From: Actinomycetota bacterium
Lineage (GTDB): Bacteria; Actinomycetota; Rubrobacteria; Rubrobacterales; Rubrobacteraceae
Length of the DNA: 64,000 nucleotides
Direction of reading: 5' to 3'
Assembly: GCA_004563715.1 (NCBI GenBank)
Contig: SIRX01000030.1
Location: 1-64,000, forward strand
Positions 7,719-16,060 of the stretch are shown piece after piece (position 1 is the stretch's first letter; each line of letters opens with the position of its first letter). The position numbers were made by a program, and so were the translations under genes. The notes beneath the pieces were generated by a model. The model had not been told where the DNA came from. It worked only from the letters and a program-made list of their open reading frames with translations, and searched no databases.

Positions 7719-7766
7719 TTTTCCCACATGGTTGGAAAACACGGCGTTGGCGCCTTGCCCGAAGAC
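7719..7766. promoter_or_regulatory. Putative IclR operator, copy 2
   Basis: TTTTCCCACATGGTTGGAAAA has 6-bp perfect outer arms (TTTTCC/GGAAAA), with further symmetric AC/GT inside. The downstream sequence to TTGCCCGAAGAC is shared with 4647-4693. It lies 170-217 bp before the amidohydrolase start, fitting joint control of the two operons by the IclR protein at 3735. Confidence 0.5.
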
Positions 7767-7935
7767 GTAACAGGGATTACCCTCTACGTACAAATCACGA
7801 ACGGGACAAGGGGTGTCCGTTCGAAATTCTTTCAAACGGTTATAGCAGGAGGAGGTGGCCTGACAGGGCAGGTTCGGGCGAGTTAGAGGGTACCCGGCAC
7901 GTTTCCGCGTGTCTTTTCAGGGAAAGGGCAACATC

Positions 7936-8970
7936 GTGTACGAGAAAGACGGTGAGAAGTACTTCGTGGTGGACGAACACATCCACTACTGGGACGCGAG
8001 CCCGGAGAACACCACCAACAAGTACGGCGAAGGCTTTATCAGCTGCTTCTACGACTACCACAAGAACCTGAGCCCGGAGGAGTACGTCTGGCCCTACGAG
8101 AAGTACCGCAAGTACTCCGAAGAGGACATGATGCACGACCTCTTCGAGATCGGGTACGTGGACGTTGCGATCTTCCAGTCCACCTACCTCACGGACTTCT
8201 ACGACAACGGCTTCAACACCACCGCGCGCAACGCCACCCTGCGCGACAAGTACCCGGACAAGTTCATCCTGAACGGCTCCTTCGAACCGCGGCGGGGCGA
8301 AGTCGGCCTGGAGGAGTTCGAGCGGAAGTACGAGAAGTACAACTTCACCGGCGTCAAGCTCTACACCGCCGAGTGGCACGAGGACTCCAAGGGCTGGAAG
8401 CTCGACGACTACTGGTCCCTGAGGCACCTGGAGAAGTGCATGGAGCTCGGGATCAAGAACGTCCACGTCCACAAGGGGCCGACGATCTGGCCGCTCAACC
8501 GCGACGCCTTCGACGTGGCCGATGTGGACCGCACGGCCAGCATGTTCCCGGAGCTCAACTTCATCGTCGAGCACGTGGGGCTACCGCGGCTGGAGGACTT
8601 CTGCTGGATCGGCACCCAGGAGCCCAACGTCTACGGCGGGCTCGCGGTAGCGATGCCGTTCATCCACGCCAAGCCCCGATACTTCGCCCAGATTCTCGGG
8701 GAGCTCCTGTACTGGCTCGGGGAGGACCGGATCCTCTTCGCCAGCGACTACGCGCTCTGGCAGCCGAAATGGCTGGTCGAGATGTTCGTGGACTTCGAGT
8801 ACCCCGGCGACGCGGAGTTCGACGACTACGACGAGGTCACGCCGGACATCAAGCGCAAGATCCTCGGTCTGAACGCCGCGAGGCTCTACGACATCGAGGT
8901 CCCCGAAGAGCTACAGCTCGTAACCGCCGATCAGGGCACGGGGCCGGTGGCCTCCCCCGAGAACCCGTAG
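7936..8970 (+). CDS. Amidohydrolase family protein (propane/acetone-oxidation cluster type)
   Basis: The protein has about 344 residues and the amidohydrolase-2 (TIM barrel) fold. DEHIHYWD near the N-terminus supplies the metal-binding HxH, HVHKGP is the mid-barrel His site, FIVEHVGLPR another, and FASDYALWQP the late metal Asp. The GTG at 7936 has GGGAAAGGG 8 bp upstream and gives the usual MYEKDGEKYFVVD start; an in-frame GTG at 7909 is also possible. Such proteins lie beside MIP18 and alcohol dehydrogenase genes in actinobacterial propane and acetone monooxygenase (prm/mim) clusters, where their exact role is unclear. Here the same trio is present without a monooxygenase. Confidence 0.78.
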   Translation: MYEKDGEKYFVVDEHIHYWDASPENTTNKYGEGFISCFYDYHKNLSPEEYVWPYEKYRKYSEEDMMHDLFEIGYVDVAIFQSTYLTDFYDNGFNTTARNATLRDKYPDKFILNGSFEPRRGEVGLEEFERKYEKYNFTGVKLYTAEWHEDSKGWKLDDYWSLRHLEKCMELGIKNVHVHKGPTIWPLNRDAFDVADVDRTASMFPELNFIVEHVGLPRLEDFCWIGTQEPNVYGGLAVAMPFIHAKPRYFAQILGELLYWLGEDRILFASDYALWQPKWLVEMFVDFEYPGDAEFDDYDEVTPDIKRKILGLNAARLYDIEVPEELQLVTADQGTGPVASPENP

Positions 8971-8979
8971 GTCCCGGGC

Positions 8980-9702
8980 ATGACGGTACGCGAAGCGGTC
9001 CTGGACGCCCTCTCCAGCGTCCGGGACCCCGAACTCGACGAGCCCGTTACGGACCTCGGTTTTGTCTCGAACCTCGAGGTCGAGAGCGGGCTCGTCAGTG
9101 TCCGGCTGAGGCTACCCACGTACTTCTGCGCCCCGAATTTCGCTTACATGATGGTGGCGGACGCGAGGGAAGCCCTGCTCTCGGTCCCGGGGGTCCGGGA
9201 GGCGCGGGTCGTCCTCGACGACCATTACGCTTCAGCGGAGATCAACGGCGGCGTAAACGGGGAAAAGGGTTTTGACGGCGCTTTCGAGGGCGAGGCCGAG
9301 GGGCCGGACCTCGAAGAGCTTCGCCGGGTCTTCCACCGCAAGTCGTTCGTCGCCCGGCAGGAGAAGCTCTGCCGGGAGTTGCTGGCCCAGGGCTACACCC
9401 CCGCAGAGCTGGCGGACCTGTGTCTCGGCGGGCTCCCGGGCCCACGCTCGACAGCGGCGCGACAGTACCTGGAGCGGAGGTCGGACCTCGGCCTCGACGT
9501 CTCCGGAACGGCCCCGCTCATCGTGGACCCCGACGGCAACCGGGTACCCGAAGCGGCAGTCGTCCGCCACCTGCGCTTCGCCCGCACGGTCCGGGTGAGC
9601 ATCGAAGGGAACGCCACCCACTGCCGGGGGCTGCTCGCCACCCGTTACGGGTCGAGCCGGGTAGTAGGAGAAAAACCAGATAGAGAGGAGACTGCTGTAT
9701 GA
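8980..9702 (+). CDS. MIP18/DUF59 metal-sulfur cluster assembly protein
   Basis: The protein has 240 residues. The first ~85 are a MIP18 (DUF59, PaaD-like) domain with VRDPELDEPVTDLGFVS and a single Cys in RLPTYFCAPNFAYMM. Such domains assist Fe-S or di-iron maturation. The remaining ~130 residues are not a domain I recognise; they contain RKSFVARQEKLCRELL and PAELADLCLGGLP, then a dehydrogenase-like LIVDPDGNRVPEAAVVRHLR. The gene begins 9 bp after the amidohydrolase stop and overlaps the adh ATG by 4 bp, so the three are translationally coupled. Confidence 0.75.
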   Translation: MTVREAVLDALSSVRDPELDEPVTDLGFVSNLEVESGLVSVRLRLPTYFCAPNFAYMMVADAREALLSVPGVREARVVLDDHYASAEINGGVNGEKGFDGAFEGEAEGPDLEELRRVFHRKSFVARQEKLCRELLAQGYTPAELADLCLGGLPGPRSTAARQYLERRSDLGLDVSGTAPLIVDPDGNRVPEAAVVRHLRFARTVRVSIEGNATHCRGLLATRYGSSRVVGEKPDREETAV

Positions 9703-10760
9703 AAGCCGCACGCCTGCACCGCTACGACGAGAGCATCCCGGCCGACAGCCTGAAAGTGGAGGAGATCGAGGAGCCCAGGATAGAGGGCCCGCTGGACGTC
9801 ATCGTCCGCATCGGCGCCGCTGGCCTGTGCCGCACGGACATCCACGTCATCGAGGGCCAGTGGGCCCCCATACAGGATGCCGACGGCAACCTGCTGCCCT
9901 ACGTGCTGGGCCACGAGAACGCCGGATGGATCGAGGAGGTCGGCCCGGCGGTCACCAACGTCGAGGTCGGGGACACCGTGATCCTGCACCCCCTCATAAC
10001 CTGCGGCCTCTGCCGCTACTGCCGCGCCGGACGCGACATGCAGTGCGAGAACGGCGCGTTCCCCGGCATAAGCCAGGACGGGGGCTTTGCCCAGCTCCTG
10101 AAGACCAGCGCCCGCGCCTGCGTGAAGCTGGACCCGATCCTGGAACCGAAGGATATCGCGGCGCTCGCCGACGCGGGCCTGACCGCCCACCACGCCGTCC
10201 GCAAGTCCGTCCCGGAGCTCTACGCGGGCACGAACGCCGTCGTCATCGGCGCGGGGGGCCTCGGTCACATCGGCATCCAGTGCCTCAAGGCGATGACGCC
10301 CACGAACGTTATCGTGGTAGACCCGAACGAGGAGGCTCTCGCGCTCGCTAGAGAGTGGGGCGCGGACGAGACCGTGAAGGTCGAGGACGGCTACGTGGAC
10401 ACCGTGGTCGAGATGACGAACGGCGGCGCGGAGGTGGTCTTCGACTACGTCGGCGAGCGCGGCGCCCAGGACGACGCCTGGAACCTGACCCGGCCCGCCG
10501 GCTCACACTACGTTATCGGCTACGGCGGAAAGGTCGAGGTGCCGACGATAGACATCATCTCGACCGAGCGCAACATAATCGGGAACCTGGTCGGCACCTA
10601 CAACGACCTGGCCGAGCTGATGGACCTGACGGCCCGGGGCCTGGTGACGCTGCACACCTCGACCTACCCGCTGGACGCCGTCAACGACGCCATCCAGGAC
10701 CTCAACTCCGGCAACCTGCGGGGCCGGGGCATACTGGTGCCGGAGGGTGCCGCCGCGTAG
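9699..10760 (+). CDS. NAD(P)-dependent zinc alcohol dehydrogenase
   Basis: The protein is a 353-residue medium-chain dehydrogenase. AGLCRTDIHVIEG (about 43-55) includes the catalytic zinc Cys, GHENAGWIEEVG (about 70-81) the zinc His/Glu, and the four structural-zinc Cys lie in CGLCRYCRAGRDMQC (about 101-115). The NAD-binding glycines are VIGAGGLGHIG (about 182-192), followed by VVDPNEEAL with Asp, favouring NAD. The ATG overlaps the MIP18 stop (ATGA). Part of its 5' end is duplicated at 7521-7701. Secondary-alcohol oxidation is consistent with the neighbours; its substrate is not shown by the sequence. Confidence 0.88.
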   Translation: MKAARLHRYDESIPADSLKVEEIEEPRIEGPLDVIVRIGAAGLCRTDIHVIEGQWAPIQDADGNLLPYVLGHENAGWIEEVGPAVTNVEVGDTVILHPLITCGLCRYCRAGRDMQCENGAFPGISQDGGFAQLLKTSARACVKLDPILEPKDIAALADAGLTAHHAVRKSVPELYAGTNAVVIGAGGLGHIGIQCLKAMTPTNVIVVDPNEEALALAREWGADETVKVEDGYVDTVVEMTNGGAEVVFDYVGERGAQDDAWNLTRPAGSHYVIGYGGKVEVPTIDIISTERNIIGNLVGTYNDLAELMDLTARGLVTLHTSTYPLDAVNDAIQDLNSGNLRGRGILVPEGAAA

Positions 10761-10768
10761 AGGGCCGC

Positions 10769-11443
10769 TCAGAGCGGCAGGAGGTCCAGGAAGTAGCGCC
10801 CGTCCCGGAGCACGACTTCCCCGGCCTCGAAACGTAGAGCTTCCTCGAAGCCCGGTCCGCCGTAGACGAAGGTGTGGAACTCTCCGTTCTCGCCGCCGGG
10901 GTCCACGCCGGATGGCAGGTCGGCGAGGAAGCTCTCGTCGATCCGCCGCCCGACCCAGGAGGCGTCGAGGACCGCCGCGTCCGCGCAGACGACGACCGCC
11001 TCGAAGCCCCGCCCGATGAGGTCCAGGATCAGGGCCCGGGTGTCGCGCCCCCAGAGCGGGAACAGGCCGCGCATCCCGAGCCCGGCCAGCAGCCGCTCGC
11101 GGTACTCCCGGATATCCTGGAGAAAGAGGTCTCCGAAGACCACCGGGCGCACACCCCGCTCCGCGTAGCCCGAGAGGGCCTCGCCCAGCCGCGACTCGTA
11201 CTCGGCGTTGGTGGCGCTCTCCGGGAGAGAGACCTCGTGCAGCGGCAGCCCCAGGGCCCCGGCCTGCCGCCGGAGGAGCTCGCGCCGGACGCCGTGGATG
11301 CTCACCCGGTCAAAGCCCTCCGTTACCGTCGTGATCAGGGCCTCCACCCGGTAGCCCCGGGCCTGGACCTCGCGCAGCGCCAGGCAGGCGTCCTTGCCGC
11401 CGCTCCACGAGACCACGACCCGCCGGTCACCCCGGTCACCCAT
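10769..11443 (-). CDS. Diphthine-ammonia ligase-like ATP pyrophosphatase (DUF71)
   Basis: The protein has 224 residues. SWSGGKDACLAL (about 11-22) is the PP-loop of N-type ATP pyrophosphatases, and GENGEFHTFVYGGP near residue 190 is the DUF71 signature. In archaea and eukaryotes this fold makes diphthamide; bacteria lack diphthamide, so the bacterial role is unknown (possibly a thiolation or amidation). ATG at 11443 overlaps the P1 peptidase end by 8 bp; the longer frame to 11635 is out-of-register peptidase sequence. It is the last gene of the long topA operon and converges on adh, with GCCGCTC-A-GAGCGGC spanning the gap at 10763. Confidence 0.82.
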   Translation of the reverse strand: MGDRGDRRVVVSWSGGKDACLALREVQARGYRVEALITTVTEGFDRVSIHGVRRELLRRQAGALGLPLHEVSLPESATNAEYESRLGEALSGYAERGVRPVVFGDLFLQDIREYRERLLAGLGMRGLFPLWGRDTRALILDLIGRGFEAVVVCADAAVLDASWVGRRIDESFLADLPSGVDPGGENGEFHTFVYGGPGFEEALRFEAGEVVLRDGRYFLDLLPL

Positions 11444-12386
11444 CGTCGGCGAGACCCGGCACGCCGGGAACCCCTTTTGCGCGCCGCACCGCGCGCAGGA
11501 TAGCCTCGCGGGTAACGTCCGCGCCCCAGGCCCCGACCACGTCGGGCGAGGCCTCCACCGCGCCAGCCGAGGCTGCAAAGACCACGTCCCCGTCCACGCT
11601 GGTGTGGACCGGGTAGACGGCGCGGGCCATGCCATCGTGGGCCATCTGGGCCACCTTGTTTGCCTGGGGCTTGTCGAGCCGGGCGTTGGTGGCCACGACG
11701 ACCAGGGTAGTGCTCTCGCCCCACCGCATGCGGGCGTCGGCCCCCATCAAGAGCTCCACGCTGTCGCCCGGCGTGCCGTCGTCCTGTCGGGGTCCGGCCA
11801 GGATGCGACCGTCGTGATCCCGGACGTCGCCGAAGGCGTTGACGACGGCCAGCGCCCCCACTACCAGCCCGCCGTCGAGCGCAACGGAGGCAGAGCCGAG
11901 CCCGCCCTTCATCGCCCGGTCGAGGCCCGAGACCTTACCCACGGTGGCGCCGGTCCCCGCGCCGACGCTACCCTGGGCGAAGTCTCCGTCCGAGGCGGCC
12001 GAGGCCGCCTCGTAGCCCATTGCGGCGTCGGGACGCACCCCCGGAGAGCCGGCCATCAGGTCGAAGATCACGGCCGCCGACACCAGCGGTATCCTCGCCA
12101 CCCCCACGTCGAGGCCGACGCCCCGCTCCTCCAGAAAACGGACCACGCCGTCGGCGGCGGCGAGCCCGAAGGCGCTGCCCCCGGTGAGCAGCACGGCGTG
12201 CGTCTCGCGCACCCGGCCTATGGGCCCGAGCCGGTCGGTCTCCCGCGTTCCGGGTGAGGAGCCACGCACGTCCACGCCGACGATGGCAGGACGCGCGAAG
12301 ATCACCGCCGTGCACCCGGTCTGGCCTTCGGGGTCGGAGGCGTGGCCCACGAGCACGCCGGGCACGGCGCAGAGGTTATCCGGCAC
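11436..12386 (-). CDS. P1 family peptidase (DmpA/S58-like)
   Basis: The protein has 316 residues. VPGVLVGHASDPEGQTGCTA opens the family fold. LLTGGSAFGLAAADGVVRFL (about 67-86) is the conserved central block, and GESTTLVVVATNA (about 220-232) holds the Ser/Thr that in DmpA relatives becomes the N-terminal nucleophile after self-cleavage. The family covers D-aminopeptidases, β-peptidases and many members of unknown substrate. The gene sits between ricT (12-bp gap) and the DUF71 gene (8-bp overlap), so it is co-transcribed with replication and housekeeping genes. Fold assignment is firm; substrate is not. Confidence 0.85.
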   Translation of the reverse strand: MPDNLCAVPGVLVGHASDPEGQTGCTAVIFARPAIVGVDVRGSSPGTRETDRLGPIGRVRETHAVLLTGGSAFGLAAADGVVRFLEERGVGLDVGVARIPLVSAAVIFDLMAGSPGVRPDAAMGYEAASAASDGDFAQGSVGAGTGATVGKVSGLDRAMKGGLGSASVALDGGLVVGALAVVNAFGDVRDHDGRILAGPRQDDGTPGDSVELLMGADARMRWGESTTLVVVATNARLDKPQANKVAQMAHDGMARAVYPVHTSVDGDVVFAASAGAVEASPDVVGAWGADVTREAILRAVRRAKGVPGVPGLADDG

Positions 12387-12398
12387 GGCGGGCCAGCT

Positions 12399-13259
12399 CT
12401 ACTCCCCAGTCTCTTCCGGCCCGGAGTCCCCGGACCCGGGGGCATCGGTTCCGGGGGCTCCGGGTCCGGCATCGGGGCCGTCCTCTGCGAGGCGGCTGAT
12501 CGGGACGAGCTCCTGGTCGCTGCGCTTCGGGCCGAACTGGACGAGCACGGACTCCCGGACCATCGAGTAGTCTACCACCCGGCCCTCCCGGCCTTCGAGG
12601 TTGACGGCCGTGTTCTTGAACGGCGCCCGCTGCTTGAACTCCTTGTAGGTCTCGTGCTCGTAGCGCATGCAGCACTTCACCTCGCCGCAGCAGCCGATGA
12701 TCTTCTCGTTCGGGGTTACGCCCTGTTGCTTGGCGAGCCGGACGTTGACCGGCCCCATGCTCCGCGCGCCGCTCCACACGGCGCAGCACAGGGGCAGCCC
12801 GCAAGTGTCGCACCCGCCGGCGTCTCCCGACCGCTCGATAAACGTAAAGCGCACCAGCTCCACCCGGGCGTCGTACCGGGCCTCCAGCTTCTCCCGCACG
12901 ACGCCCAGGTTCACCTCCCGGTCCGCCTGGTACTTGACCTCCAGGTACTCCCCGTTCAGCGAGACGTCGCACCCGATAAACTGCACCCCGCCGATCCGGT
13001 AGTCCCGGGCCAGCTTCTGGGCCTCGTTGCGCACCTCACGGCCCAGTTCCCGGTTCGCGCTCTCCCGGCGCTCGTCGTCCTCCGTGAGGACGCGGGAGAT
13101 CTCGTACGGCTCGGCGTAGGGTTCGCGGCGGCGGGGCGTGAGCGCGACGCGCCCGACGACGTCCCCCACCTCGGTCTCGACGACGACCCGGTAGCCCACG
13201 CGGAGGTCGAGGTCCCGAGCGTGGCAGAGCCTCGGCACCCGCCAGCCGGAAACGCGCAC
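12399..13259 (-). CDS. ricT: PSP1 domain protein RicT (YaaT)
   Basis: The protein has 286 residues. The PSP1 core contains CDTCGLPLCC (about 155-164) and IIGCCGEVKCCMRYE (about 190-204). These Cys clusters in Bacillus RicT bind an Fe-S cluster shared with RicA and RicF, a complex that tunes RNase Y maturation of mRNAs and biofilm/sporulation signalling. The last 40 residues are Pro/Gly/Asp-rich and probably disordered. Its place directly after holB (2-bp gap) and near tmk matches the tmk-holB-yaaT order of Bacillus. No RicA or RicF gene is visible in the window. Confidence 0.88.
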   Translation of the reverse strand: MRVSGWRVPRLCHARDLDLRVGYRVVVETEVGDVVGRVALTPRRREPYAEPYEISRVLTEDDERRESANRELGREVRNEAQKLARDYRIGGVQFIGCDVSLNGEYLEVKYQADREVNLGVVREKLEARYDARVELVRFTFIERSGDAGGCDTCGLPLCCAVWSGARSMGPVNVRLAKQQGVTPNEKIIGCCGEVKCCMRYEHETYKEFKQRAPFKNTAVNLEGREGRVVDYSMVRESVLVQFGPKRSDQELVPISRLAEDGPDAGPGAPGTDAPGSGDSGPEETGE

Positions 13260-13261
13260 GT

Positions 13262-14350
13262 CTACGAGCCGGGGGAATACTCGGGTATCTTCTGCCGTAT
13301 CCGCGATAGCGCGACCTCCAGGATAGCCTCCGCGGAGACATTATACGTGAGGCCCGCCCGGGCTTCCCCGACCCCGAGCGCCATCCCGGCCCAGTCCGCC
13401 CCCGGATGCCGATCTACCAGGCCCCGGACCTCCTCTACCCGGTCCGCGTTGGCCGCCAGCTCCGGGACACCGGCCTCCACGGCCGCCGCGTCCCGGTACA
13501 CGAGCACCAGCAACTCCAGCGCCTCCCGCACCGCCGCGTCCCGCCCGGCCCGTCCGGCCCGCTTTGCGGCGTCTTTCGCCCGGCGGGTCCCGGGCTCCTC
13601 GAAGAGTCCCAGGACCTCCGCCTCCCGCGCCGCGCCGACCGCCTCGGCCCGGGCCACGATGGCGGCGGCCGCGCGGCGGCGGTCCTCGTAGTCTCCCTCG
13701 AAAGCGAACGCCGCCTCGAAGACCGCCGCGCGCAGCCCCGTAAGCTCGGGTTCCTCCGTGTACCGCAGGGAGAGGCCCACGCTCCCCCGGCCCAACGCCG
13801 CGGCCAGCGCCGGGTCGAGCGTAAATCCTTCCGCCCCCCGCTCTTTCAGAAACCGCTCCACCTCCGGGACCGGCACCGGGTCGAAGCGGACCGCCCGCGC
13901 CCGCGAGGCGATGGTCGGCAGCACCCCCTCCCGCGAGGCCGCCAGCAACAGGAACACCGCCATCCCCTCCGGCTCTTCCAGCGTCTTTAGCAGGGCGTTC
14001 GCCGCCTGGACGTTGAGCGTGTCGGCCTCCAGTACGAACACCCGGCAAACGCCCTCGAAGGGCCGGCTCGCCGCGAGGCGAACCACCTCGCGTACCTGCC
14101 CGATCGTTGTAAACACGCCTTCCGGCTCTACCTCTACCAGATCGGGATGCAGGCCACGGCGGGCCCGGCCTTCGGCCGGAGCGTTGTCGGCGGTCACCAG
14201 CGCCGCCCCGAACCGGAGCGCCACCGTCCGCTTGCCGACACCGGGGGGACCGTGGAACAGGTAGGCGTGCGGCGCGCGGTCGCCCTCCAGGTCCTTTTGC
14301 AGGCGGCGCAGGGAGGCCGCGTTGCCGACTATGCCCTCGAAAACCTCCAG
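13262..14350 (-). CDS. holB: DNA polymerase III delta prime subunit (CTG start inferred)
   Basis: HolB loads the sliding clamp as part of the clamp-loader pentamer. The Walker A motif (HGPPGVGKRT, about 35-44), ADTLNVQAANALLKTLEEP (the DnaX-type sensor region) and SRARAVRF are all visible. The only canonical start in frame, GTG at 14224, would delete the family N-terminus and the Walker A motif. Reading from CTG at 14350 gives the expected LEVFEGIVGN start, with GAGGACGAG upstream and the previous stop 1 bp away. An in-frame TGA further upstream rules out a longer form. Length 362 residues is normal for the family. A sequencing error at the start codon is the main alternative. Confidence 0.82.
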   Translation of the reverse strand: MEVFEGIVGNAASLRRLQKDLEGDRAPHAYLFHGPPGVGKRTVALRFGAALVTADNAPAEGRARRGLHPDLVEVEPEGVFTTIGQVREVVRLAASRPFEGVCRVFVLEADTLNVQAANALLKTLEEPEGMAVFLLLAASREGVLPTIASRARAVRFDPVPVPEVERFLKERGAEGFTLDPALAAALGRGSVGLSLRYTEEPELTGLRAAVFEAAFAFEGDYEDRRRAAAAIVARAEAVGAAREAEVLGLFEEPGTRRAKDAAKRAGRAGRDAAVREALELLVLVYRDAAAVEAGVPELAANADRVEEVRGLVDRHPGADWAGMALGVGEARAGLTYNVSAEAILEVALSRIRQKIPEYSPGS

Positions 14351-14351
14351 G

Positions 14352-14558
14352 CTACTCGTCCTCCGACCCGCCCCGGCGGCCGAGCGCGGAGCTCACGCCG
14401 GCCCCGATCGCCACGCCGATGCCGGCGCCGATGCCGATTCCCAGGGCGACGTTGTCCAACAGAAGGCCCATCGCCACGCCTACCGCGATCCCGAGGGCCA
14501 CGCCGCTGCCAACGCCTATTGTCCTGCGCTGGCCTGGATCCTCTGGTCCTCTGCTCAA
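14352..14558 (-). CDS. Small glycine-zipper membrane protein
   Basis: The protein has 68 residues. Two hydrophobic segments are built of Gly/Ala/Val/Ile repeats: GSGVALGIAVGVAMGLLL (about 18-35) and ALGIGIGAGIGVAIGAGVS (about 38-56), with polar ends (MSRGPEDPGQRR and GRRGGSEDE). Alternating glycines suggest tightly packed transmembrane helices. Similar short proteins are common hypotheticals in Gram-positives and archaea; no function is known to me. It sits between tmk and holB, with its stop one base before the holB start. Confidence 0.65.
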   Translation of the reverse strand: MSRGPEDPGQRRTIGVGSGVALGIAVGVAMGLLLDNVALGIGIGAGIGVAIGAGVSSALGRRGGSEDE

Positions 14559-14610
14559 GTTATCCTCTCCCCCCTCTGTAACCCCGTGCTGTCCGGTCTC
14601 TGCCGAAAGT

Positions 14611-15360
14611 TTAGCAGCGTCCGGCGAAAGCCCGCAGCACGGCCTCCGCCAGCTCCTCCGGGGGCCGCGCGGCGTCGAGCGCCTCTATCCTCCCGGGCTC
14701 CCGCCGCGCCAGCTCCTCGAAGCCCTTCTCCACCCGTCCCGCAAACCCGCCGCCGACCTTCTCTATCCGGTCCAGCGGCGCCCCGGAGTCGCGGGCGCGC
14801 CGGGCGCGCTCCGCCGCCTCCAGCCGCAGGTAAAAAGTCCTGTCGGGCATCGCGGCGCCCACGGCCCGGGCGTTCAGCTCGCGCACGGCCTCCGCGCCCA
14901 GCCCCCGGCCAAACCCCTGGTAGGCGATGCTGGAATCCAGGTAGCGCTCGCAGAAAACGTTCTCTCCCTTCTCCAGGCGCGGCAGGATAGCCCGGCGCGT
15001 GTGGTCCGCCCGCGCCGCCGCGTACAGGTAGGCCTCCGTCCAGGGGTCCATGTCCAGGGCCGGGTCGAGCAGCACCTCCCGGACGCGCTCGGCGGCGGGC
15101 GTGCCGCCCGGCTCGCGGGTAAAGTGGGTCGGCACGCCGAGGTCCGCCAGAAGAGGCTTGAGGTGCCGCACCAGGGTGGACTTGCCCGAGAAATCCAGCC
15201 CCTCGACCGTTACGAAGACACCCCTCGGAGGCGAAACGTCCGTCTTTCCGGGTTCTAGGCCGCGGCCCGGCCCAGAGCGTGCCGCTCGGCGGCGTCCACG
15301 TGCGCCTCGAAAAAGCGCCGGTGCTCGACACCGGCGCCGCGCATCGCCTCGGCGTGCCAC
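14611..15360 (-). CDS. tmk: Thymidylate kinase (true start uncertain)
   Basis: Tmk phosphorylates dTMP to dTDP. FVTVEGLDFSGKSTL contains the P-loop, FTREPGGTPAAERVREVLLD the DR(E/x)PGGT-type motif, and ERYLDSSIAYQGFGRG the dTMP-binding segment; these are family hallmarks. The only canonical start is GTG at 15360, but the first ~45 codons from there lie over the end of the amidotransferase gene and are Arg-rich noise. The conserved protein should begin near 15220-15250, where no ATG, GTG or TTG is in frame. This is a third operon member with an odd start. The enzyme itself is unmistakable. Confidence 0.85.
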   Translation of the reverse strand: MARRGDARRRCRAPALFRGARGRRRAARSGPGRGLEPGKTDVSPPRGVFVTVEGLDFSGKSTLVRHLKPLLADLGVPTHFTREPGGTPAAERVREVLLDPALDMDPWTEAYLYAAARADHTRRAILPRLEKGENVFCERYLDSSIAYQGFGRGLGAEAVRELNARAVGAAMPDRTFYLRLEAAERARRARDSGAPLDRIEKVGGGFAGRVEKGFEELARREPGRIEALDAARPPEELAEAVLRAFAGRC

Positions 15361-16019
15361 TGCACCGCCACGATCCAGCGCGACGAGAGGTCCCGCGACT
15401 CGACCGCCTCCACGATGCCGTCGGCGGCGTACGCGGAGACCACCAGGTCTTCCGCCAGGTCTTTTATGGCCTGGTGGTGGTACGAGTTGACCTTTACGGT
15501 GTCACCGCCGGTTATCCCGGCGGCCGCGGAGCCTCCGCGCACCTCGACCTCGTGCGTCGCCTGCCACTTGGGGGTCTCCTGGCAGTGCCTGAGCCCTTCC
15601 GGCCCGAGCTGGGAGGGTATGTCCTGGTAGAGCGTCCCGCCCAGCGCCGCGTTCAACACCTGCATCCCGCGGCAGATGCCGAAGATCGGGATGCCGCGCC
15701 GCAGGGCCGCCTTCAGGAGCGCCACCTCGAACTCGTCCCGCTCCGGGATGACGATGTCCAGCTCCGGGAGCGGCTCCTCCCCGTAGTAGCTGGGGTGCAG
15801 GTCGCTCCCGCCGCTCAACAGCAGCCCGTCCAGGCTGCCCACGATGTCTCCCGCGTCGCGATGCCCCACCACCGGCGGCAACACCACCGGCACGCCGCCG
15901 GCCTGGGCCACGCCCTCTACATAATCGAAGTCCGTCCTTATGAACTTGCCCAGCGGCCGAGTCGCCGTGGTCTCCAGGTCTTCTTTCAACGTCGCCGTTA
16001 CGCCGATTACCGGGGCCAA
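15255..16019 (-). CDS. Gamma-glutamyl-gamma-aminobutyrate hydrolase family glutamine amidotransferase (PuuD-like)
   Basis: The protein has 254 residues and the class I amidotransferase fold. IFGICRGMQVLNAALGG (about 113-129) holds the nucleophile Cys, and VQWHAEAM (about 222-229) the catalytic His followed by Glu. LLLSGGSDLHPSYYGEE is the oxyanion segment typical of peptidase C26. PuuD relatives cleave γ-glutamyl-GABA in putrescine use; other members act on different γ-glutamyl amides, and no putrescine genes are nearby. Translation starts at TTG 16019 with GGTGAGG upstream. The gene overlaps the long form of tmk, but not the conserved tmk domain. Confidence 0.82.
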   Translation of the reverse strand: MAPVIGVTATLKEDLETTATRPLGKFIRTDFDYVEGVAQAGGVPVVLPPVVGHRDAGDIVGSLDGLLLSGGSDLHPSYYGEEPLPELDIVIPERDEFEVALLKAALRRGIPIFGICRGMQVLNAALGGTLYQDIPSQLGPEGLRHCQETPKWQATHEVEVRGGSAAAGITGGDTVKVNSYHHQAIKDLAEDLVVSAYAADGIVEAVESRDLSSRWIVAVQWHAEAMRGAGVEHRRFFEAHVDAAERHALGRAAA

Positions 16020-16060
16020 ACTACCTCACCAATCAAAAACTTCATCTACTTTAACAAATC

